Source: Candidatus Woesearchaeota archaeon
Lineage (GTDB): Archaea; Nanobdellota; Nanobdellia; Woesearchaeales; JAUUYB01
Assembly: GCA_030590605.1 (NCBI GenBank)
Contig: JAUUYB010000022.1
Location: 1 to 11,859, forward strand
Direction of reading: 5' to 3'
DNA length: 11,859 bases
The notes beneath the pieces were generated by a model. That model saw only the letters and a list, made by a program, of their open reading frames with translations, did no database searches and was not told the origin of the DNA. Both the position numbers and the translations under genes were made by a program. Of this stretch, positions 6,489 to 11,859 are shown in pieces. Numbering within the stretch: the stretch's first letter is position 1; each line of letters starts with the position of its first letter.

Positions 6489-9400
6489 TTATGGCCCCCT
6501 CACATAGCATTTGTCTTCATTTGGCTTCTTGAATGACCTCTTGAGCCCCATGATCCCTTCATCCACTGCCAATTTTCCATTTACTCCTGTTACCTGATAA
6601 TCTTGTTGTGTGAAATTACCTATGTGGTATGCACTATCTCCCATGATCCGCTCGAATTGTGCCTTGTGATGAGGTGCGACCTCAAAGAGCATCCTTCCAG
6701 TGGACTCTGAGAACATTATGACATCATTTGCATGTTCTTTGTCAGTCCTTACATCAGAGAGATCGATATCTACTCCGAGATTTCCTCCACCAGCCATTAT
6801 CGCTAGGTGGACTCCAAGACCTCCCCTCTTTATGTTCTTAGAAGTCTTGACATATCCTCCCTGTGTCGCTTCTACCACTTTTCTGTAGACCTTCATATTC
6901 GCGACGTAATCTGTCTTAGGGACATTCAGTCCGATAGATTCTGCCATCTCAAAATATTCTGATCCTCCTCTTTCATCTTTTGTAGTACCGATCATATAGA
7001 TGAGGTTTCCTGCTTCTTTTGCATCTGATGTTACGACTTTACTGACATCTTCGATAGGTGTTGAAACAGTGAATTGAAGAGTTCCAGGAGCAGATATCCT
7101 TTTTTGCAGTCCTGTCTCAGGATCAGTATTCATACCATCCACGTACATGCTATCCTTCCCTGAAAGAAGAGGGATTCCATATGCCTCGCAGGCACCTTTC
7201 ATCGTTTCACATGTCCTAGTCAGCTGTGCTGCCTTGAATTTTCCGTCAGGATTATTTTCAGGATGATATTGTACAGATGGCCAGCAGAAGTTATCCACTC
7301 CTCCAAGCTGTTTTAGATCTGCCCCTACTGCAATCACATTCCTGACTGCCTCATCGATCGTAGCAGCAGTCATATGCCCTGCATCGATCCCATAGTATTG
7401 TGGGATGAGTGCCTGGGTAAACACAAGCCCAGTCTTCTTGCCTAGGACTGGTTGGAAGACTACAGCATCGCTAGGCATATCATTTGGCACTCCATTTTCT
7501 CCGGTGCCTACAAGAGGACCGATGACTTTTCCGCCTTGCACTTCATGATCATAGAGCCTGTGTATGTACTCTTTTGAACAGATATTGGGTCTCCCAAGCA
7601 TCTTATGGAGCAATGCTCCGAGGTCTTCTGGCGCCTTGAGGACAGGTTCAGTAAGCCCTCTCATCTCTGGAGAACTCCATTCACCTTCGAATTTCCATTG
7701 AGGGAACGCTTCTTTGAAAAGCTCGCCCCTGATATATGCTATAGGTTTACCTCCAGATGTAATTTTCATGGCACCGTTTTCATTATAATTCCCTATCATT
7801 GTGCTTTCAACAGCATGTTTTTTTGAAAGCTCCATGAATCGATCAAACTTACTTGGTTCGACTGCCACAGTCATCCGTTCCTGGGATTCTGATACCCATT
7901 TCTCCCAGTGATCCAGACCATCATATTTTGTAGGCACCTTATCGATATCTACTTCAAGCCCAGATGTTCCATTAGAATTGATTTGTCTTGCTGTCTCCCC
8001 ACAGGATGAAGATAAGCCGCCACCGCCATTATCAGTGATGAATCTGATCAATCCTTCTTTTTTTGCTTCGATCAGGAAATCCTGCATCTTCTTTTGAGTA
8101 TATGGGTCTCCGATCTGGACATGGCCTTTTGGAGTACCTTCTGTCCGTTCCTCTGATGCAGCTGTGACTCCATGGATTCCATCCTTTCCGACTCGTCCAC
8201 CACACATTATCGCATAGTCTCCAGGGTGGATCGTCTTCAACTCCTGAGGGACTCCATCAATCTCCCTTTCAGATATACCAAGTGCTGTCACGAATACAAG
8301 CGCTTTTCCTTGATATCCATCATTAAATAGAATGTTTCCGAACGGAGTCGGTATCCCTGATTTGTTTCCGCCATCCTTGACTCCGTCAATTACTCCATCA
8401 AGAAGCCTTCTTGCATTTAGTTTTGCCTGATATTGATATATCTTTTCAGGGTCTGCAGTACAGAATCCGAATGCTCCCATGAACATATCAAATCCTAACC
8501 CAGTGCCCATAGGATCCCGGTATATTCCCACGATCCCTGTTATTGCACCACCATAAGCTTCCATATTGCTCGGACTGTTATGCGTCTCCCCTGTTATCGC
8601 ATAAAGATGGTCAGGACCGAAGAAATCCACCCCTGCGTTATCCCAAAGAAGTGAGGGAACTCCCCCTCTTGCTTCCGCAAGCTCGATTGTCGGAAGTTCT
8701 ATATACTTCTTGAAGAGATTATCATGGATTACGATTTCTCCTGTATCCTTGTCTATTACAGTAAATATCCCTTTGAATGTATTATGTTCACAATGATCGC
8801 TTCTTCCTTGTGCGATCTGTTCCAGTTCGATATCTGTAGGTCCTTCGCTTAGGCTCAGCTCTCTTCTTTCTGCTCTTACGTCATCCCTATGAAAGTATGC
8901 TCTGATAATCGGGATGTCTTGAGGATGCAGTGCAAGATTCCTTTCATCGCTGTACTTCTGCAAGAATTCATCTGTCAGGTCTTCCAAAGGTATTACATCA
9001 AGCTGCGGCTCTTTGTTCAATGTAACGAATGGAGTGTTCCTGCCTATCCCTACATTGTCATCCCATTCTTCTCTTGTGTACACCTCAAATCCTTCGACGA
9101 TGTCATTCGTAAGCATCTCTGCAGCTAGCTTCTCTACATCTTCCTTGGAGACCCCCCCTTTTATCGCATAGATCTTTGAGGAGAATACTGATGCTCCTTG
9201 TGCTTCAGGAGTCATGTCTAAGAGATCCTCTAATGCAGTAGCGCCTGGGTTGTCTCTTACTCCTGCTCCCCAGTGTGCATGTATCACATAATCGAATTCA
9301 GTCTCAGCTTTCTTCAGGAGCGGTTCAAACGAAGAGATTTCTGTGACCGGGTTTACAAAATTATCCTGAATTAATCCCATAGCCATCTCACTCATGGTCT

Positions 9401-9551
9401 TATCGACTGTTATTACAGAATAAGTCTTCACATCATCAAGTTCATACCCGAAATAAGTTTTCGCTCGATCCATAAGTTGTTGTCCTAGTGGATCTCCCAC
9501 TTCAGGTATAGTTGTCTTTTCTAGTCTCAAAAATTCATCAGTAATTTGCAC
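6489..9551 (-). CDS. purL: FGAM synthase, PurS-PurL fusion (PurSL)
   Basis: A 1020-residue synthetase subunit of FGAM synthase. Residues about 20-175 hold two PurS-like halves (one near VKTYSVITVDK, one near KIYAIKGGVSKEDVEKL). A linker domain with GRSDHCEHNTF (249-259) follows, then the first AIR-synthase-like half with ITGETHNSPSNMEAYGG (319-335), SGIPTPFGN (398-406), ITDNGGGGLSSS (505-516) and SESQERM (554-560). The second half has SGKDSMY (797-803) and RGGLGVHLAIMAGGG (909-923). There is no glutaminase domain, and PurQ follows downstream. This places the protein between the small three-gene system common in archaea and the roughly 1200-1300 residue single-chain enzyme. Start: GTG 9551, the only candidate in frame near the family N-terminus. 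The SD-like GGGGGTG is just one base upstream, which is unusually close (see findings). Confidence 0.95.
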   Translation of the reverse strand: MQITDEFLRLEKTTIPEVGDPLGQQLMDRAKTYFGYELDDVKTYSVITVDKTMSEMAMGLIQDNFVNPVTEISSFEPLLKKAETEFDYVIHAHWGAGVRDNPGATALEDLLDMTPEAQGASVFSSKIYAIKGGVSKEDVEKLAAEMLTNDIVEGFEVYTREEWDDNVGIGRNTPFVTLNKEPQLDVIPLEDLTDEFLQKYSDERNLALHPQDIPIIRAYFHRDDVRAERRELSLSEGPTDIELEQIAQGRSDHCEHNTFKGIFTVIDKDTGEIVIHDNLFKKYIELPTIELAEARGGVPSLLWDNAGVDFFGPDHLYAITGETHNSPSNMEAYGGAITGIVGIYRDPMGTGLGFDMFMGAFGFCTADPEKIYQYQAKLNARRLLDGVIDGVKDGGNKSGIPTPFGNILFNDGYQGKALVFVTALGISEREIDGVPQELKTIHPGDYAIMCGGRVGKDGIHGVTAASEERTEGTPKGHVQIGDPYTQKKMQDFLIEAKKEGLIRFITDNGGGGLSSSCGETARQINSNGTSGLEVDIDKVPTKYDGLDHWEKWVSESQERMTVAVEPSKFDRFMELSKKHAVESTMIGNYNENGAMKITSGGKPIAYIRGELFKEAFPQWKFEGEWSSPEMRGLTEPVLKAPEDLGALLHKMLGRPNICSKEYIHRLYDHEVQGGKVIGPLVGTGENGVPNDMPSDAVVFQPVLGKKTGLVFTQALIPQYYGIDAGHMTAATIDEAVRNVIAVGADLKQLGGVDNFCWPSVQYHPENNPDGKFKAAQLTRTCETMKGACEAYGIPLLSGKDSMYVDGMNTDPETGLQKRISAPGTLQFTVSTPIEDVSKVVTSDAKEAGNLIYMIGTTKDERGGSEYFEMAESIGLNVPKTDYVANMKVYRKVVEATQGGYVKTSKNIKRGGLGVHLAIMAGGGNLGVDIDLSDVRTDKEHANDVIMFSESTGRMLFEVAPHHKAQFERIMGDSAYHIGNFTQQDYQVTGVNGKLAVDEGIMGLKRSFKKPNEDKCYVRGP
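6495..6501 (-). promoter_or_regulatory. Ribosome binding site for purQ, inside the purL end
   Basis: GAGGGGG on the minus strand is encoded by the last purL codons (Arg-Gly-Pro) and sits eight bases before the purQ ATG at 6486. It fixes the purQ start and implies coupled or sequential translation of the two subunits. Confidence 0.65.
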
Positions 9552-9568
9552 GCACCCCCATTTAACAT
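9527..9568 (-). other. Possible leaderless mini-ORF overlapping the purL start
   Basis: ATG 9568 opens a 13-codon frame (MLNGGACKLLMNF, stop at 9527-9529) that overlaps the purL GTG in another frame. It sits 25-26 bases from the centre of the purL TATA box, exactly where leaderless genes of this window start. It may be a regulatory upstream ORF or a sign of a one-base sequence error. One extra G in the G5 run would join it in frame to purL. It is too short for coding evidence. Confidence 0.25.
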
Positions 9569-9589
9569 ATCTACTCCAAAAAAAAGCCT

Positions 9590-9597
9590 GTATAAAT
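9590..9597 (-). promoter_or_regulatory. TATA box for the purL-purQ operon
   Basis: ATTTATAC on the minus strand predicts transcription from about 9567-9568, giving a leader of about 16 bases before the GTG. A weak inverted repeat, AGTG-TTAG-CACT (9608-9619), lies just upstream and could be an operator, but I cannot support a regulator for it. Confidence 0.55.
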
Positions 9598-9693
9598 AGT
9601 TTTCGGGAGTGTTAGCACTTGAGAGTCGTCACTAATTTAGGACAAAATATGTGTGTAATTTAACCAACCTCTAAAATACTCCGCATAGGAAAA

Positions 9694-9701
9694 TTTATAT
9701 A
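9694..9701 (+). promoter_or_regulatory. TATA box for the HAMP protein gene
   Basis: TTTATATA lies within the longer AT tract 9691-9708. Predicted transcription begins near 9724, giving a leader of about 20 bases that carries a ribosome binding site. The gap 9552-9744 therefore holds two divergent promoters and nothing else I can support. Confidence 0.6.
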
Positions 9702-9736
9702 TATAAAATCCAGATTATGCAATATATAGATTAATC

Positions 9737-9743
9737 AGGTGAT
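9737..9743 (+). promoter_or_regulatory. Ribosome binding site for the HAMP protein gene
   Basis: AGGTGAT matches the 16S rRNA 3' end closely, with AGG five bases before the ATG at 9745. This favours ATG 9745 over the in-frame GTG at 9739, which lies inside the site itself. Confidence 0.6.
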
Positions 9744-9744
9744 C

Positions 9745-10539
9745 ATGATCAAAAGCAGACTATCATTGAAGATCATAGCTATAGTTTTTTTCTTATCTCT
9801 GATTGTATTCTCCTGCTTATCTTATTATCAGGTACAAAAATTCAGGGAAGAGATCCAGGATTCTTTTATTGAAAGAGCAAGATCTGTCGCTCTCTCTATG
9901 GATGCAAGTATTGAAAGCATAGATATCCTCCAGGATGATCAAAAGATGTTCTCGATAATGCAGAAACATCTTTGGCTTGATCCGGACATCCTTGATATCA
10001 AGATCAGCATATTCAATGATGATGGATCAGTGAAGACCATCTCCAAATATGGAACCGCAACAGGAAAAGTCGGTATGACTGAAGATCAGCTAGTGTCAGA
10101 GGATCACAACACATTGGTAGTCATCACACCGATCCATGTATCAGGGACGATCAAAGGCACATCTGAGATTGATTTTACTCTTGAAATCGTGAATGATAAG
10201 ATCAGATCTTACTTCAGGACTCTCATGATCGTATATCTATTGATGATGCTCATGTTCGTGGTAGTATTGTTTATCTTGCTGAACTCGATTATCGTAAGGC
10301 CGATATCCGAGATCAATAAAGGTATGGATGAGATCACTCAGGCAAACCTAAGATATGATGTGAAGATCGATTCAAAAGACGAATTCGGTGACCTGAAGGT
10401 ATCCTATGACCAGATGAGGGAATATCTCGGTGCTATGATCAGATCAAGGGAAGAGAGCAGTGCCGGAGCCAAGAGCACGGACAAGCTGAAGAATAAGATA
10501 AAGAAGCTTGAGAAAAAGATAAAAGATATGAAGAAATGA
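9745..10539 (+). CDS. Membrane sensor-like protein ending after HAMP domain
   Basis: A 264-residue protein with the front half of a transmembrane receptor. Membrane helix one (about 9-28) is followed by an extracytoplasmic domain of about 130 residues (30-157), whose start REEIQDSFIERARSVALSMD resembles single-CACHE-type sensor domains. Membrane helix two (about 160-182) leads into a HAMP domain (about 183-232) with VRPISEIN and DEFGDLKVSYDQMREYL. A short Lys-rich coiled coil (about 243-264) ends the protein. No histidine kinase, methyl-accepting or cyclase domain follows. The stop is clean, and I see no continuation of such a domain in the next 285 bases. It may act through a separate partner or be a remnant of a larger receptor. 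Start ATG 9745 is supported by the adjacent ribosome binding site. A weak T-rich stretch follows the stop. Confidence 0.85.
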   Translation: MIKSRLSLKIIAIVFFLSLIVFSCLSYYQVQKFREEIQDSFIERARSVALSMDASIESIDILQDDQKMFSIMQKHLWLDPDILDIKISIFNDDGSVKTISKYGTATGKVGMTEDQLVSEDHNTLVVITPIHVSGTIKGTSEIDFTLEIVNDKIRSYFRTLMIVYLLMMLMFVVVLFILLNSIIVRPISEINKGMDEITQANLRYDVKIDSKDEFGDLKVSYDQMREYLGAMIRSREESSAGAKSTDKLKNKIKKLEKKIKDMKK

Positions 10540-10567
10540 TTATCAATTTCTTATGTTTATCATATAA

Positions 10568-10663
10568 CAAAAATTCGGGTTCACTAATCCGCAAGCCCTA
10601 TCCCCACCCTAAAGGGAGGGGTATTCATCGGGCTTGCTAATTATTCTAGAACCCGAATTTTTG
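10568..10663. repeat. Nested inverted repeat A (96 bases)
   Basis: A perfect 15-base outer inverted repeat (CAAAAATTCGGGTTC at 10568-10582 with its complement at 10649-10663) encloses a perfect 8-base pair (GCAAGCCC 10591-10598 with GGGCTTGC 10630-10637). That in turn encloses a hairpin, CCCC-A-CCCT / AGGG-A-GGGG (10602-10621), with an AA loop. This is three stems stacked in one axis with small internal loops. The inner hairpin resembles subterminal hairpins of IS200/IS605-type ends, but no transposase is present. It could also be a transcribed structured RNA. Confidence 0.8.
10605..10623 (+). repeat. Shared hairpin motif, copy 1 (in repeat A)
   Basis: A 19-base unit, CACCCTAAAGGGAGGGGTA, that matches the unit at 10677-10695 at 18 of 19 positions. 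The two are 72 bases apart in the same orientation. In this copy the preceding CCC lets the whole unit form one long hairpin. Confidence 0.75.
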
Positions 10664-10665
10664 GA

Positions 10666-10741
10666 ATAATAAATCTCACCCTAAAGGGCGGGGTAATATA
10701 CCCCAGATAAATCTCTGGCTAGCTCAGGTGAGATTTATTAT
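10666..10741. repeat. Nested inverted repeat B (76 bases)
   Basis: A perfect 15-base outer inverted repeat (ATAATAAATCTCACC at 10666-10680 with its complement at 10727-10741) encloses two smaller hairpins. One is GGGGTA/TACCCC (10690-10695 with 10699-10704). The other is CCAGA/TCTGG (10703-10707 with 10714-10718), which shares two bases with the first. The palindrome GCTAGC follows. ATAAATCTC occurs both in the left arm (10669-10677) and internally (10707-10715), and both can pair with GAGATTTAT at 10730-10738. It ends about 50 bases before the next promoter. Confidence 0.8.
10677..10695 (+). repeat. Shared hairpin motif, copy 2 (in repeat B)
   Basis: A 19-base unit, CACCCTAAAGGGCGGGGTA, differing from copy 1 by one base. 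Here the left CCC is missing, and the GGGGTA half pairs instead with TACCCC downstream, so the same motif is used in a different fold. Confidence 0.75.
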
Positions 10742-10794
10742 ATCCATCCAAGACAATTTCAGGAACAGCAAGGGACATAACCAGACCAAAACCA

Positions 10795-10802
10795 TTTTAT
10801 AC
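10795..10802 (+). promoter_or_regulatory. TATA box for the AI-2E family gene
   Basis: TTTTATAC has its centre 26 to 27 bases before the ATG at 10825, predicting a leaderless message. The nested repeats upstream are therefore outside this gene's own transcript unless there is read-through from the HAMP gene. Confidence 0.65.
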
Positions 10803-10824
10803 CAATTGATCAGATAAACGCATT

Positions 10825-11829
10825 ATGAAGCGATTGGTCGATATAAGCATTGTTTTCATAGGATTGGTCTTCTTAGTATTGGTATTGAAGGAATTGCAGT
10901 CATTTCTTCGTCCTCTCGTGCTCGCTTTGATCATTACCCTTCTTATCATGCCCCTCTTTCGTTCTGACAAGAAGATCTGGTTAGGGGTTTCAATGGCCAT
11001 CATCTTGTTCGTGATCATAGGAGGAAGTTTTTTTATTGCCGGCCTTGTAAGATCTGAGCAGGAGCAAGTCGAACCTACTATCCACTATGAAGAACGGATC
11101 GAGCTCGCCCTCGCATCACTTGATCAAAACGGGAAATCTCTGCTCGGAAAATCATTCAATCTGGAAGATCTGATCGATACAGATAAGATCAGCGAGAGTG
11201 CGACACAGATCATAAAAGCGGTTTTGGCATTTTTTGGTAGTCTGGTCTCTGAATTGTTTATCGTGATCTTATTTGTGATATTCCTGATCCCATCACATAA
11301 GCTGTTCCTGAAACAGATAGAGAAACAGATGGATGGAAAGACAAAGAAGAGTTTCAAGGCAGCTATATTGAAGACAGAGAAAGCGATCCGCGATTATCTT
11401 GTCACAAAATCACTCATTTCAGTAGGCACAGCAGTCTGCAGCATGATCGCACTATGGATATTCGGTGCAAAGTTTGTCGTGATCCTCGGTCTCTTGTTCT
11501 TTTTGCTGAACTTCATCCCGAACATCGGTTCCTTTATCGCTGTTGCAATCGCATTGGTCATATTTGTCGCCCAGCAGGGGATCGGTATGGATCTGGTGTG
11601 GCTGGGATCGATCTTGATCACCATCCAGATAATATTCGGAAGTTTATTAGAACCGAAGATTGCAGGCAATAAATTGAAATTATCTCCCATCATCATCTTG
11701 CTTTCGTTGTTTTTCTGGGGATGGATGTGGGGGATCATAGGTATGATCCTTGCAGTGCCCCTCACTTCGATCATCAAGATAGTTCTTGAGCATACGAAAC
11801 TGAAGAAGTATGCAGTGTTCATGAATTGA
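10825..11829 (+). CDS. AI-2E/PerM family membrane transporter-like protein
   Basis: A 334-residue polytopic membrane protein of the AI-2E (TqsA/PerM/YdiK) family, whose members export small molecules or exchange ions. The substrate cannot be told from sequence. Helices are visible at about 5-20, 30-45, 52-74, 138-155, 195-213, 216-250, 255-272 and 286-320, with a soluble segment at 75-135 between the third and fourth. The family hallmark is clear in the second half: FIPNIGSFIAV (about 230-240), then LLEPKIAGNKLKLSPI (274-289), and WGWMWGIIGMILAVPLTS (298-315). Length is normal for the family. The start is leaderless from its own TATA box. A T-rich terminator follows the stop. Bacterial-style quorum signalling should not be assumed from the family name. 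Confidence 0.92.
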   Translation: MKRLVDISIVFIGLVFLVLVLKELQSFLRPLVLALIITLLIMPLFRSDKKIWLGVSMAIILFVIIGGSFFIAGLVRSEQEQVEPTIHYEERIELALASLDQNGKSLLGKSFNLEDLIDTDKISESATQIIKAVLAFFGSLVSELFIVILFVIFLIPSHKLFLKQIEKQMDGKTKKSFKAAILKTEKAIRDYLVTKSLISVGTAVCSMIALWIFGAKFVVILGLLFFLLNFIPNIGSFIAVAIALVIFVAQQGIGMDLVWLGSILITIQIIFGSLLEPKIAGNKLKLSPIIILLSLFFWGWMWGIIGMILAVPLTSIIKIVLEHTKLKKYAVFMN

Positions 11830-11838
11830 AACACGTAA

Positions 11839-11854
11839 TTTTTTCTTTTCTCTT
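11839..11854 (+). terminator. T-rich archaeal terminator
   Basis: A pyrimidine tract, TTTTTTCTTTTCTCTT, begins ten bases after the AI-2E family stop and has no stem before it. This is the usual form of intrinsic termination in archaea. Confidence 0.55.
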
Positions 11855-11859
11855 GGAAA

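Noticed and set aside
5674..9551. Other long open frames on the plus strand opposite purL and purQ
   Set aside because: They are short, lie opposite conserved catalytic motifs, and show no promoter, ribosome site or recognisable domain.
9608..9619. AGTG-TTAG-CACT as a purine repressor operator
   Set aside because: The arms are only four bases long, and short inverted repeats are common by chance. There is no second copy or known archaeal regulator to support it.
10568..10663. Nested repeat A as a bacterial-type bidirectional terminator, because of its A-run, GC stem and T-run
   Set aside because: The outer arms are 66 bases apart and enclose further stems, and archaeal termination uses T tracts without a hairpin. 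A simple terminator does not explain the inner structure.
10605..10695. CRISPR array, suggested by two near-identical 19-base units
   Set aside because: There are only two copies, each embedded in a different long palindrome, with no further repeats at regular spacing and no cas genes.

Overview
The window reads as archaeal chromosome. Most genes are preceded by TATA-like boxes (CTTTAAATA, TTTATATA or TTTTATAC). Several starts sit 25 to 28 bases after the centre of such a box, as expected for leaderless archaeal messages. A class III (archaellin) signal peptide lies at the left edge. Extracellular protein segments carry N-glycosylation sequons, and isoleucine and arginine codons lean to ATC and AGA/AGG. 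I cannot fix the lineage by reading alone. A DPANN or other uncultivated archaeon is plausible, and the bacterial-style PurSL/PurQ pair suggests gene exchange with bacteria.

Left part (1-4655): a partial archaellin gene is transcribed leftward from a short divergent promoter region. Rightward from the same region runs a four-gene block: a MoxR AAA+ ATPase, a DUF58 protein with a von Willebrand factor A-like metal site, a BatA/BatB-like membrane VWA protein, and a large BatD-like membrane protein. All three junctions are ATGA overlaps, so the block is almost certainly one translationally coupled operon. By analogy with MoxR/Bat systems, the ATPase probably remodels or matures a client at the membrane. 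The BatD-like protein has a Gln-rich coiled coil, an apparent internal repeat and eight sequons, all outside.

Middle (4656-5673): an AT-rich small cysteine-rich lipoprotein gene comes first, then a GC-rich non-coding patch that can fold (candidate RNA), then a leaderless DedA/VTT-family membrane protein. That last gene abuts the next one tail to tail with no base between the stop codons.

Purine genes (5674-9551, minus strand): a 1020-residue PurS-PurL fusion and a separate PurQ glutaminase form a two-gene operon for formylglycinamidine ribonucleotide (FGAM) synthase, the fourth step of de novo purine synthesis. An out-of-frame leaderless-looking mini-ORF overlaps the purL start.

Right part (9552-11859): a membrane sensor-like protein ends after its HAMP domain and a short coiled coil with no output domain. 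It is followed by about 285 bases dominated by two large nested inverted repeats that share a 19-base hairpin motif, then by a leaderless AI-2E/PerM-type membrane protein gene with a T-rich terminator. I saw no tRNA, rRNA, CRISPR array or intact transposase gene.
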